From Vreelandella jeotgali Hwa (GTDB lineage: Bacteria > Pseudomonadota > Gammaproteobacteria > Pseudomonadales > Halomonadaceae), in NCBI RefSeq assembly GCF_000334215.1, contig NZ_AMQY01000003.1, positions 1 through 64,000 on the forward strand: DNA of 64,000 nucleotides, in the 5' to 3' direction. Shown one piece after another: positions 1 through 7,916 of this stretch. The notes under the pieces were generated by a model that saw nothing but the letters and a program-made list of their open reading frames with translations, did not search any database and had not been told where the DNA came from. The position numbers and the translations under genes are program-made. The stretch's first letter is position 1, and every line of letters starts with the position of its first letter.

Positions 1-134
1 ACACCCTGTTAAATCTCTGTCAACGACGATGAAAAATAAAACCAAACCAAGACATCGTGTAACCGACTGACAGGCAAGGCTTTTTCAGGCCCTGCACCGC
101 CGGCAACGCGGGGCGTCGCCGGCAGCGGATGCGT

Positions 135-163
135 ACTATAAGGGCTGTGGAGGTGGTTGGCAA
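135..163 (-). promoter_or_regulatory. Strong leftward promoter, possibly for a stable-RNA operon outside the window
   Basis: On the minus strand TTGCCA (158-163) is followed by exactly 17 bases and TATAGT (135-140). The bases after it are very G+C rich, like the discriminator of rRNA or tRNA promoters. A second -35 hexamer, TTGACA, sits further downstream on the same strand at 18-23, with its -10 beyond the window edge, so there may be tandem promoters. Nothing in 1-134 encodes a convincing protein. The transcribed gene lies to the left and cannot be seen; a stable RNA is an inference. Confidence 0.5.
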
Positions 164-321
164 GGGGACGCCAAAAAGAAATCGGAATTTTGCTGTGGTA
201 AGGCGCGAAAAAGCATTTCGGTCTGGCCGGCGCGTACGGGTAAACTGATGCCACCGCTTAATTGCATGATGCCCCAGCCTGCCAAAGGCTGCCATTTACC
301 TGACTCAGGGAGCCCACCTGG

Positions 322-1347
322 ATGAACCCGCACCTGCTTTCCGTTGACACGCTTGACCGGGACCGCGTTGACCACCTGTTGCGTGTTGCGGCACGCATGG
401 AACCCATTGCCGGCCGGCGTGAAACAACGCGCGCATTGGAAGGTGCCGTGCTCGGCAACCTGTTTTTTGAAGCCAGTACGCGCACCCGGGTCAGCTTTCA
501 TGCGGCGTTCTGCCGCCTGGGCGGCAGCGTCTGCGACACTACCGGCTTCACCTTCTCGTCGATGGCCAAGGGGGAGTCGCTTTACGATACCAGCCGCGTC
601 ATGAGCGGCTACTGCGATGCCATCGTCATGCGTCATCCCGAGCAGGGCTCGGTCGCCGAGTTTGCCGATGCAACCAACGTGCCGGTTATCAACGGCGGTG
701 ACGGGGCCGGCGAGCACCCCAGCCAGGCACTGCTGGACCTTTACACCATCGATAAGGAGTTTGCGCAGCTAGGTAAAACGCTGGCCGGGGCGCATATCCT
801 GCTCACCGGGGATCTGCTTCATGGGCGCACGGTACATTCGCTGCTCAAACTGCTTTCCCTGTATGACCCCATGCGCATCACTCTGGTTGCTCCGCCCGGC
901 CTGGGAATGCCGTCCGACCTTATCGAGCGCGTGGCGTCACGCGGGCATCGCATTGAACTGCGCGACAGTCTGGCCGACGACTTCAGCGACCTGGACGTGG
1001 TGTACACGACTCGCATTCAGAAGGAGCGCTTTACCAGCGAGATGAGCGAAACGTTTGCCGGCGTATCCGATGACTTTGTGGTCAACAAGCGTTTCATGGA
1101 TCAGCGCTGCACGCCGGACACCATCATCATGCACCCGCTCCCGCGGGATAGCCGTGCCGGCGCCAATGATCTTGACGTTGACCTGAACGGCGATCCGCGG
1201 CTGGCGATTTTCCGCCAGACCGATAACGGCATTCCGGTCCGTATGGCCATTTTTGCCACCCTGCTGCAGGTGGAAGAACTGATCGAAAAGGACAGGCGCC
1301 CGGTCGGCTGGTGGGTACCCGAAAGGCTGGGAACGCTGGATGCGTGA
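322..1347 (+). CDS. pyrB: Aspartate carbamoyltransferase catalytic subunit
   Basis: The product condenses carbamoyl phosphate with aspartate, the committed step of cytosolic pyrimidine synthesis. The 341-residue protein has the carbamoyl-phosphate motif STRTR at residues 52-56 (FFEASTRTRVSF), a GEHPSQAL segment and the HPLPR loop near residue 270. The family is usually near 310 residues. No pyrI, pyrR or pyrC-like gene is adjacent. In Pseudomonas the related order is yqgE-ruvX-pyrR-pyrB-pyrC; here pyrB is separate and convergent with ruvX. The ATG follows a weak AGGGAG. The assignment is firm; the quaternary type is not visible. Confidence 0.93.
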   Translation: MNPHLLSVDTLDRDRVDHLLRVAARMEPIAGRRETTRALEGAVLGNLFFEASTRTRVSFHAAFCRLGGSVCDTTGFTFSSMAKGESLYDTSRVMSGYCDAIVMRHPEQGSVAEFADATNVPVINGGDGAGEHPSQALLDLYTIDKEFAQLGKTLAGAHILLTGDLLHGRTVHSLLKLLSLYDPMRITLVAPPGLGMPSDLIERVASRGHRIELRDSLADDFSDLDVVYTTRIQKERFTSEMSETFAGVSDDFVVNKRFMDQRCTPDTIIMHPLPRDSRAGANDLDVDLNGDPRLAIFRQTDNGIPVRMAIFATLLQVEELIEKDRRPVGWWVPERLGTLDA

Positions 1348-1365
1348 CGCTGGCAGAATCCAGGG

Positions 1366-1821
1366 TCAATCCTGCTGCCGCCCGCCTGGCAGGCCTTCGC
1401 GGTGGGCAAACCAGCCCTCCAGAATCAGCACCGCCGCGATGCCGTCGACACTATCATGGCGGTAGTTGCCCGAATGGCCGGCTTCATGGGCGATCTGCTT
1501 GGCCTCCCGGGTAGAGCCACGCTCATCCACCATTCGGCACGGCTTGCCGTAGCGCCCGTGGAGGCGGTTGCCGAACTTGCGCGCCCGCACACTCATGTCG
1601 GACTCGCTGCCGTCCATGTGCAACGGCAGCCCGACCACCAGCAGATCCGGCTGCCACTCTTCCAGCAGGCGGGTTACCTTCTGCCAGTCGGGAATACCGT
1701 CCCGCGCGGTGAGCGGTGCCAGCTCCCTGGCGCTGTGCAGCATTTCGTTGCCCACCGCTACACCGATGCGCCGGGCACCAAAATCAAACGCCAACACCAG
1801 CCGCTGCCCGTCAGCGGCCAT
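1366..1821 (-). CDS. ruvX: Putative pre-16S rRNA nuclease / Holliday junction resolvase-like protein YqgF
   Basis: This is a 151-residue RNase H-fold protein of the YqgF family, involved in maturing the 5' end of 16S rRNA. The first acidic motif is FDFGARRIGVAVG at residues 11-23, the central VVGLPLHMDGSESD is typical, and DSVDGIAAVLIL near the C-terminus carries the last Asp. The usual DERLTT motif reads DERGST here, a small departure. Its ATG overlaps the yqgE stop codon by one base (TGATG), so the two are almost certainly translationally coupled, as in many proteobacteria. Confidence 0.9.
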   Translation of the reverse strand: MAADGQRLVLAFDFGARRIGVAVGNEMLHSARELAPLTARDGIPDWQKVTRLLEEWQPDLLVVGLPLHMDGSESDMSVRARKFGNRLHGRYGKPCRMVDERGSTREAKQIAHEAGHSGNYRHDSVDGIAAVLILEGWFAHREGLPGGRQQD

Positions 1822-2378
1822 CAGGCGTGCCCGGCATCGGGGGTCATGAGGTTCAGGTCGACGCCGAGAATCCCCGCCGCTGCCGTCAGGCGTTCGGCCG
1901 GCGGCGTTTCAAATAACACGCTGGAATTGCCTTCAACGACCAGCCAGGCATTGTCCTTGATCTCGTTTTCCAGCTGGCCCACTTCCCAGCCGGCGCAGCC
2001 CAGGCAGACAATATAGCGTTCGGGCCCTTCGTTGTTGGCCAGCGCCTTTAGCATATCCATCGATGTGGTCAGCGCCAGCTCGTCGGTCACCTGGAGGCTC
2101 GAATCCCAGTCATCGCTATTGCCGCGATGGAGGATAAAGCCGCGGTCCTTGTGCATGGGGCCGCCGTAGTATACCGGCGCATTGCGGTGCAGGCTCTGGC
2201 TGCCGCCCAGCTCCAGCTGGTCAAACAGGGCATCCAGGGTAAAGTCCAGCGGCCGGTTGGCAATAACCCCCATGCTGCCGTTGTCGTCGTGATCACACAG
2301 ATAAATCAGGCTTTCGGCGAAATCGGACTCGTCCATGTGCGGCATGGCCAGTAGAAAATGGTTCGTCAAACTTTGCAT
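1821..2378 (-). CDS. yqgE: YqgE/AlgH family protein (UPF0301)
   Basis: This 185-residue member of the YqgE/AlgH family begins MQSLTNHFLLAMP, the usual family start, and has the conserved core GVIANRP and the segment YYGGPM. The start at 2378 is preferred over an upstream ATG at 2462 because it has GGGAG a few bases upstream and matches the family length. AlgH was named as an alginate regulator, but no biochemical function is established. It sits between gshB and ruvX, the common proteobacterial order, and overlaps ruvX by one base. Confidence 0.9.
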   Translation of the reverse strand: MQSLTNHFLLAMPHMDESDFAESLIYLCDHDDNGSMGVIANRPLDFTLDALFDQLELGGSQSLHRNAPVYYGGPMHKDRGFILHRGNSDDWDSSLQVTDELALTTSMDMLKALANNEGPERYIVCLGCAGWEVGQLENEIKDNAWLVVEGNSSVLFETPPAERLTAAAGILGVDLNLMTPDAGHA

Positions 2379-2478
2379 GAGTCTCCCGGCGTCGCCGACA
2401 TAACGCCGGCGGCTAATAGGTTCGGTGGCCATACGCCCGAGCGCATGGAGGCACCCGAGCAAAACACGCTGGCACAGT

Positions 2479-2556
2479 TTCTATAGGCAGCTTCTATAAA
2501 CAGCTCCTGTAGACAGCTTCTATAGGAAGCGCCTATAGAAAAGGCCTATAGACGGC
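2479..2556. repeat. Six degenerate 13-bp tandem repeats across the gshB stop codon
   Basis: Six head-to-tail 13-bp units occupy 2479-2491, 2492-2504, 2505-2517, 2518-2530, 2531-2543 and 2544-2556. The first reads TTCTATAGGCAGC and the last GCCTATAGACGGC. Most contain CTATAG, itself a palindrome. The array fills the gshB-yqgE junction and includes the gshB stop codon (2546-2548) and its last codons. Confidence 0.85.
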
Positions 2557-3499
2557 GTGCCACTGCGTCCAGAAGCTGGTCGGCGATACGAGTGCCACGC
2601 TGATCATCTATTTCGCGCAGGCAGGTAGGGCTGGTGACATTGATCTCGGTAATGTAATCACCAATCACGTCCAACCCGACAAAGATCAGCCCCAGCCGGC
2701 GCACCGTTGGCTGCACCTGCTCGACCAGCCAGCGATCGCGAGCTGTCAGCTCACGGCTGATGCCCTGACCGCCGGCCGCGAGGTTACCGCGGGTCTCCCC
2801 GGCCAGCGGCACTCGTGCCAGCCCGTAAGGCACCGGCTCACCGTCGATCAGCAGAATGCGCGTGTCGCCATCCTTGATCGCCGGCAGGTAGCGCTGCGCC
2901 ATGACCTGCCGCGTGCCGCCCAGCGTCAGCTGCTCGATCACCGCGCCGAGGTTGCGGCCGTCCGGTGCGATATGAAAAATGCCGCTGCCGCCCATGCCGT
3001 CCAGCGGCTTGAAGATCACATCACCGTGCTCGGCATGAAACGCCCGCAGCACAGCATCGCTTGCCGATACCAGAGTGGGCGCGCAGCACTCGGGAAACTG
3101 CTGGGCAAAGAGCTTTTCATTACAGGTCAACAGCGACGGCGTGGGATTCACCACGAGCACGCCGTCACGTTCGGCAAACCCAAGCAAGTGCACGGCATTG
3201 AGAAAATCAGCGTCGACCGGCGGATCCTTGCGCATCAGGATAACGTCAAGCTCAGCCAGCGGCCGGGCGTCGGCCTCCCCCATGTCGTACCAGTGGTCGG
3301 GATCACGATGGACCGTTAGCGGGCGCATGCGCGCGTAGGCCTGCCCGGCGTTGAGAAACAGGTCTTCCTGTTCCATGTAATGCAGCGTATAGCCGCGATC
3401 CTGGGCGGCCCATAGCATGGCCATGGTGGAATCTTTCTTGTAGGCAATATCGGTGATGGGGTCCATCACCACGCCCAAATGCAGACTTGCTTGGCTCAT
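2546..3499 (-). CDS. gshB: Glutathione synthetase
   Basis: The enzyme joins gamma-glutamylcysteine and glycine with ATP in the cytosol, the second step of glutathione synthesis. The 317-residue protein matches the E. coli enzyme along its length: LGVVMDPI at the N-terminus, VILMRKDPP, the ATP-grasp segment FKPLDGMGGSGIF, GETRGNLAAGG and the C-terminal EINVTSPTC. The start at 3499 has GGTGA five bases upstream; another ATG four codons earlier (3511) lacks a ribosome site. A promoter is visible at 3563-3591. The stop lies inside a 13-bp tandem repeat array, so the extreme C-terminus may vary between strains. Confidence 0.95.
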   Translation of the reverse strand: MSQASLHLGVVMDPITDIAYKKDSTMAMLWAAQDRGYTLHYMEQEDLFLNAGQAYARMRPLTVHRDPDHWYDMGEADARPLAELDVILMRKDPPVDADFLNAVHLLGFAERDGVLVVNPTPSLLTCNEKLFAQQFPECCAPTLVSASDAVLRAFHAEHGDVIFKPLDGMGGSGIFHIAPDGRNLGAVIEQLTLGGTRQVMAQRYLPAIKDGDTRILLIDGEPVPYGLARVPLAGETRGNLAAGGQGISRELTARDRWLVEQVQPTVRRLGLIFVGLDVIGDYITEINVTSPTCLREIDDQRGTRIADQLLDAVARRL

Positions 3500-3562
3500 C
3501 GCAATCACCATTCGGCAACCAGCGCATCGGGAAAACGCGCTCGGGAGTGTGTCAGGGCCGGC

Positions 3563-3591
3563 ATTATGCCTGCGCAGGACAGCGGACCCAA
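3563..3591 (-). promoter_or_regulatory. Predicted gshB promoter
   Basis: Minus-strand TTGGGT (3586-3591), a 17-base spacer and CATAAT (3563-3568, five of six consensus bases) lie about 65 bases upstream of the gshB start. The -35 is weak. Confidence 0.45.
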
Positions 3592-3613
3592 CCGCTTCCC
3601 GGCAACGGCACGA

Positions 3614-4312
3614 TCAGGCCGGGCTTTCCGGCCCGCCCGGTGTCAGGCGCACGGCCTGGGGCTCGAGCGTGACCAGACCGCGTTTATAAAGCCGGCCGGT
3701 CGCCTGTTTGTAAGCGCTTTTGCTCACCCCCAGCCGCGCCTTGATGTCGGCGGCTGCACTTTTATCGCCCAGCGGCAGGTAGCCACCGCTTTCGCGCAAG
3801 GCTTTCAGCACCTGCTCACCCACGACATCCAACCGGGCACTGCCGGACGGCAGCAGGGAAATATCCAGGCGACCGTCATCACGGCGCTGTTTGACAAAGC
3901 CCGGCAACGCCTGCCCGCGGCGCAGGGGCTGGCTGATCTCGTCGGCGTAAATCAGCCCCCAGTAGCGATGATTGACCACCACTTTCATGCCCAGGTCGGT
4001 GCGCTCGGCTACCACAAGAGAGACCGCCTCACCGTTTTCCAGCGCCCAGGCATCGTCGCTGAGAAAACGCTCCAGGCGCATCGAGGCGACCGGGCGCGCC
4101 TGATCATCCTCGTACAGCATGACCAGCACGCGTTTGCCCGGGTCCGGGCGGAACAGCTGCTCGGCGAACGGCAGCAGCACATCGCTGGGCTGCCCCCAGC
4201 GCAGAAACGCGCCGGTGTTATTCACCGTCACCACCGGCAAATACGCCACCTCGCCGATACGGGCGGAAGTCTCGGTGGCGCTGAACGATGGGCGGGACGT
4301 TTCCTGTGGCAT
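3614..4312 (-). CDS. S1-like RNA-binding protein (CvfB/YitL-like)
   Basis: This 232-residue protein resembles the CvfB family of RNA-binding regulators, which combine S1-like beta-barrels with a C-terminal winged helix. Visible features are an N-terminal segment GEVAYLPVVTVNNTGAFLRW, a GMKVVVNHRYWGLIY barrel segment, and a C-terminal GVSKSAYKQATGRLYKRGLV typical of the winged helix. The start at 4312 is chosen because AGGAG lies nine bases upstream; an ATG at 4357 would overlap rsmE. It follows rsmE closely in the leftward run. Its RNA targets cannot be inferred. Confidence 0.75.
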   Translation of the reverse strand: MPQETSRPSFSATETSARIGEVAYLPVVTVNNTGAFLRWGQPSDVLLPFAEQLFRPDPGKRVLVMLYEDDQARPVASMRLERFLSDDAWALENGEAVSLVVAERTDLGMKVVVNHRYWGLIYADEISQPLRRGQALPGFVKQRRDDGRLDISLLPSGSARLDVVGEQVLKALRESGGYLPLGDKSAAADIKARLGVSKSAYKQATGRLYKRGLVTLEPQAVRLTPGGPESPA

Positions 4313-4343
4313 GACCAACAGCTCCTTGCAAGTAACCGATTTC

Positions 4344-5063
4344 TCAAAGGTCGCCAAAACGATATTGCAGCAGCGTCAGCGCAGCGACGGGGGCCGTTTC
4401 GGTTCGTAAAATCCTTGGCCCGAGGGTAAGCGGAGCAAACCGCGCTGCCTGCGCCGCCGTCACGTCGTCGGCTGAAAGCCCGCCCTCGGGGCCCACCAGC
4501 AGCGCCGCCGTAGCAGGCGCGTTGGCTGCTTCAAGCGCGCTTTCCGTTGCAGGATGCAGCATCAGCCGCAGCGACTCGTCGCGCGCCTGGAGCCAGTCGC
4601 CCAAACGCTGAGGCGGGTGCACCGGCGGCAGCGTTGCGCGACCGCACTGCTCGCAGGCACTGGCGGCCACCGCCTGCCAGTGGGCCAGCTTTTTGGCTTC
4701 GCGCTCGCCTTTCAGGCGAACGTCCCCGTGGCGGGTATACAGCGGTGTTATCGCCGCCACGCCCAGCTCCACGGCTTTCTGAATGGCATAGTCCATGCGG
4801 TCGCCCTTGGAAACCGCCTGCCCGAGATGCACCGCCAGCGGCGACTCAAGGCGCCCGGGCCACACGGCTTCCACGCGCACCTGAACGTGTTTGCGCGACA
4901 CCTCCGCAAGCCGTACGCCGGCCTCCTGACCCTGGCCATCAAACAGCACCAGCGGCGCGCCGGCGGCCAGCCGCAGCACTCGAGTCAGGTGATGCGCCGG
5001 ACCGTCGGGCAGCGTTACCTCGCCCCCGGGCTCCAGCGTCGCCGGCACATACAGGCGCGGCAT
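4344..5063 (-). CDS. rsmE: 16S rRNA (uracil-1498-N3)-methyltransferase
   Basis: RsmE methylates U1498 of 16S rRNA using S-adenosylmethionine and has a SPOUT knotted fold. The start MPRLYVP fits the family. The AQ-KGDRMDYAIQKAVELGV segment, LLVGPEGGLS and LGPRILRTETAPVAAL are the characteristic cofactor-binding knot motifs. With this start it has 239 residues. An in-frame ATG at 5099, four bases beyond the secB stop, would add 12 residues; I prefer 5063 by homology, though neither has a strong ribosome site. It is probably coupled to secB. Confidence 0.9.
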   Translation of the reverse strand: MPRLYVPATLEPGGEVTLPDGPAHHLTRVLRLAAGAPLVLFDGQGQEAGVRLAEVSRKHVQVRVEAVWPGRLESPLAVHLGQAVSKGDRMDYAIQKAVELGVAAITPLYTRHGDVRLKGEREAKKLAHWQAVAASACEQCGRATLPPVHPPQRLGDWLQARDESLRLMLHPATESALEAANAPATAALLVGPEGGLSADDVTAAQAARFAPLTLGPRILRTETAPVAALTLLQYRFGDL

Positions 5064-5102
5064 CCGGCCATGCGCGGCGTACCACTCCTCAGCCTGCATG
5101 GT

Positions 5103-5594
5103 TTATTCGGCGTTATCGGCCTGTGCCTCGCGCTTCTTGCGCTGGGCGTACATGGCATCGAAATTGACCGGCGAGAGCATCAGCGGCGGGAAGCCGCCAC
5201 GGTTGACCAGGCTATCCACGCATTCCCGAGCGTAGGGGAACAGCAGATTGGGGCAAAAGGCGCCCAGTGTCTGATCCAGCTGCTCGCCCTCGATGCCGGC
5301 AATGCGGAACAGGCCGGCCTGCTCGACCTCCACCAGAAACGAGGTGGTGCCGCTCTCGCTGTCGTTGACTTCAGCGGTTACCTTGATCACGACTTCATAC
5401 TGATCATCGGCAATTTGGGTGCTGGACGTATCCAGATCCAGATTGACCTTGGGTTTGAACGGCTGCTTGAACACCCCGGGCGAATTGGGCGCCTCAAAGG
5501 AAATATCCTTGACGTAGATACGCTGCAGCGAAAACGTCAGCTTGGGTTTTTCATCTGCCGCGCCGGCCTGCTGCGGGTTGTTATCGTCTGCCAT
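5103..5594 (-). CDS. secB: Protein-export chaperone SecB
   Basis: SecB is a cytosolic tetrameric chaperone that keeps preproteins unfolded and delivers them to SecA. The 163-residue acidic protein has the conserved IYVKDISFEAPN segment, the core EVVIKVTAEV, AGLFRIAG and the C-terminal signature CPNLLFPYARECVDSLVNRGGFPPLMLSPVNF (split here by position: near residues 114-146). AGGAGG precedes the ATG. In E. coli grxC lies between the rhodanese gene and secB; here it is absent and the two are separated by only 57 bases. Confidence 0.96.
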   Translation of the reverse strand: MADDNNPQQAGAADEKPKLTFSLQRIYVKDISFEAPNSPGVFKQPFKPKVNLDLDTSSTQIADDQYEVVIKVTAEVNDSESGTTSFLVEVEQAGLFRIAGIEGEQLDQTLGAFCPNLLFPYARECVDSLVNRGGFPPLMLSPVNFDAMYAQRKKREAQADNAE

Positions 5595-5651
5595 GAAGGC
5601 CTCCTGAAAGTTGGACTGGAAGAAATGTTGTCAGCGCTACGGTGACAAGGC

Positions 5652-6074
5652 TTATTTTTTCACCACGGGCAGGCTGTCGGCCTGCCACTGCGCCATGCCG
5701 CCCTTGAGCTTCAGTGCGCGCTCAAAGCCGGCCTTGGCCAGCTTAGCCTGCGCCACGCCGGAACTCTGGCCATGCTTGCACGCGATGATGACCGGCTTGT
5801 CCTTGCTGTTGTCCAGCTCGGCCATACGGTCATCCAGCTTGCTCTGGGGAATATGGCGAGCACCGGCAATATGCCCGGCCTTGAACTCCTTGTCTTCACG
5901 GATATCCAGCACCACGGCGTTTTCACGGTTGATCAGATGCGTCGCTTCCCCCGACGTAACCCCGTTGCTCGCGGCGCTGCGCGTTTCATACAAAAGCCAG
6001 GCCAGCAGCACCAGCAAAAAGGCCCCCACCAGCAGCAAATGGTTCTGTGCAAATTCAAACAGCTGATCGATCAT
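5652..6074 (-). CDS. yibN: Membrane-anchored rhodanese-like protein YibN
   Basis: This is a 140-residue single-domain rhodanese with one N-terminal membrane segment at about residues 12-29, followed by a domain facing the cytosol or periplasm. The catalytic loop CKHGQSSG carries Cys99, so sulfur-transfer chemistry is possible. VVLDIRE and GHIAGARHIPQ are the other family signatures. It lies upstream of secB and divergent from gpmI, like yibN in E. coli. Its physiological sulfur donor or partner is unknown. Confidence 0.85.
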   Translation of the reverse strand: MIDQLFEFAQNHLLLVGAFLLVLLAWLLYETRSAASNGVTSGEATHLINRENAVVLDIREDKEFKAGHIAGARHIPQSKLDDRMAELDNSKDKPVIIACKHGQSSGVAQAKLAKAGFERALKLKGGMAQWQADSLPVVKK

Positions 6075-6349
6075 CGCGCGCTCAATCTCTTGGTCTATAG
6101 TCTTTGTGGGTCGTCGATGCTCATCCGCCCGGGCTGGCAGACGGGAGCGACCATCCTACTGGACCCAACCGTCAACAGGTTGGCGGCAGCTACCTTGTGA
6201 CCGCCAGGCGCACAGTATACACACCCCGGCCTGCCACGAGCATACCCCGCCATGACGACACCAGCCCGCCTGGGGTATGATGCGCCTCATCCGGCATTCG
6301 CTGCGGCGCCGCGCCACGCCGGCGCCCGGCCCAATGACACGAGGTTTCC

Positions 6350-7915
6350 ATGAGCACTGCAACCACGCCGCGCCCGGTAGCGCTGATCATTCTGGACGGT
6401 TATGGGCACAACCCGGACAGCCAGCACAATGCCGTTGCCGGCGCCCATACGCCGAATATGGATCGCCTCTGGGCCGAACGTCCCCGCGCCTTCGTGCATA
6501 CCGACGGTCATCATGTCGGGCTGCCGGATGGACAGATGGGCAACTCCGAAGTCGGGCACATGAACATCGGCGCCGGGCGTATTGTCTCGCAGGATTTTAC
6601 CCGGATCACCCGGGCCGTGGACGAGGGTGACCTCGACCTCAACACGACGCTGACCACGCCCATTGACGATGCCGTGGAACAGGGCCGCGCGGTTCACCTG
6701 ATGGGCCTACTGTCCCCCGGCGGCGTACACAGCCACGAAGACCACATCATCGCTCTGGCCGAGCTCGCGGCCCGTCGCGGCGCCCAGCGCATCTACGTGC
6801 ATGCCTTCCTCGACGGTCGCGACATGCCGCCGCAAAGCGCCATGGACTCGCTGGAGCGCACCAACGCCCGGCTGGCTGAGCTGGCCGGTGCCGACCACGG
6901 CTTTATTGCCTCCATCATCGGGCGGTTTTACGCCATGGACCGGGACAACCGCTGGGAGCGTGTGGCCCGCGCCTACGAGCTGCTCACCGAAGGCAAGGCC
7001 GACTTCCATGCCATCAGCGCCGAAGCCGCGCTGCGCGACGCTTACGAACGTGACGAAACCGACGAATTCGTCACTGCAACCAGCATGCATGTCCACGAAG
7101 CCCCGGTGGTAATCGAAGACGGCGACGCGGCCATTTTTGCCAACTTCCGCGCCGATCGCGCCCGGGAGCTGGCGCGCGTTTTCACCGAGCCCGATTTCGA
7201 CGGCTTTGAGCGCACCTCGCGCCCGGTGCTGGCCGGCGAAGGGCTGGTGATGATGACGCAGTATGCCGAGGATATCCCGGCGCCGGTGGCTTTCCCGCCG
7301 GACAACCTCACCGATACCCTGGGCGAAGTCGTCGCCAATCGCGGGCTGACACAGCTGCGCATCGCCGAAACGGAAAAATATCCGCACGTTACCTTCTTCT
7401 TTTCCGGCGGGCGCGAGGAAGCGTTCGCGGGCGAAACACGCCTGCTGCTGCCCTCTCCCCAGGACGTGCGCACCTACGATGAAAAGCCCGAAATGAGCGC
7501 CATCGACGTCACCGACCGCCTGGTGGGCGCCATCAACGACGACAGCTTTGACCTGATCATCTGTAACTACGCCAACGGCGACATGGTCGGCCATACCGGC
7601 GACTACGATGCCGCCGTCAAGGCGATTGAAACCGTCGACCGCTGCGTAGGCCGTGTGGTGGAAGCCATTGAACGGGCCGGCGGCGCCTGCCTGATTACCG
7701 CCGACCACGGCAACGCCGAGCAGATGGTGCACCCGGTCACCGGCGCGCCCCAAACCGCGCATACCACCTTCACCGTTCCGCTGGTCTACGTCGGCCAACG
7801 CACCGTCGAACTCCAGGACGGCCGGCTGTGCGACCTGGCGCCCACGCTGCTGACGATGATGCATCAGCCGGTCCCCGCGGCCATGACCGGCAATCCACTG
7901 CTGCAGCTGGGCTGA
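6350..7915 (+). CDS. gpmI: 2,3-bisphosphoglycerate-independent phosphoglycerate mutase
   Basis: The enzyme interconverts 3- and 2-phosphoglycerate in glycolysis and gluconeogenesis, using two Mn ions and a phosphoserine intermediate. The 521-residue protein has the alkaline-phosphatase fold motifs: Asp16 in LIILDGYG, the nucleophile Ser66 in QMGNSEVGH, HAFLDGRD, and ITADHGNAEQM near the C-terminus. The stop codon is one base before the TTG start of envC, so the two are probably co-transcribed with ctp, an order conserved in many gammaproteobacteria. Confidence 0.96.
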   Translation: MSTATTPRPVALIILDGYGHNPDSQHNAVAGAHTPNMDRLWAERPRAFVHTDGHHVGLPDGQMGNSEVGHMNIGAGRIVSQDFTRITRAVDEGDLDLNTTLTTPIDDAVEQGRAVHLMGLLSPGGVHSHEDHIIALAELAARRGAQRIYVHAFLDGRDMPPQSAMDSLERTNARLAELAGADHGFIASIIGRFYAMDRDNRWERVARAYELLTEGKADFHAISAEAALRDAYERDETDEFVTATSMHVHEAPVVIEDGDAAIFANFRADRARELARVFTEPDFDGFERTSRPVLAGEGLVMMTQYAEDIPAPVAFPPDNLTDTLGEVVANRGLTQLRIAETEKYPHVTFFFSGGREEAFAGETRLLLPSPQDVRTYDEKPEMSAIDVTDRLVGAINDDSFDLIICNYANGDMVGHTGDYDAAVKAIETVDRCVGRVVEAIERAGGACLITADHGNAEQMVHPVTGAPQTAHTTFTVPLVYVGQRTVELQDGRLCDLAPTLLTMMHQPVPAAMTGNPLLQLG

Positions 7916-7916
7916 A

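Noticed and set aside
6195-6221. TTGTGA followed by TATACA as a gpmI promoter
   Set aside because: The spacing is 15 bases and both hexamers are weak; not better than chance.
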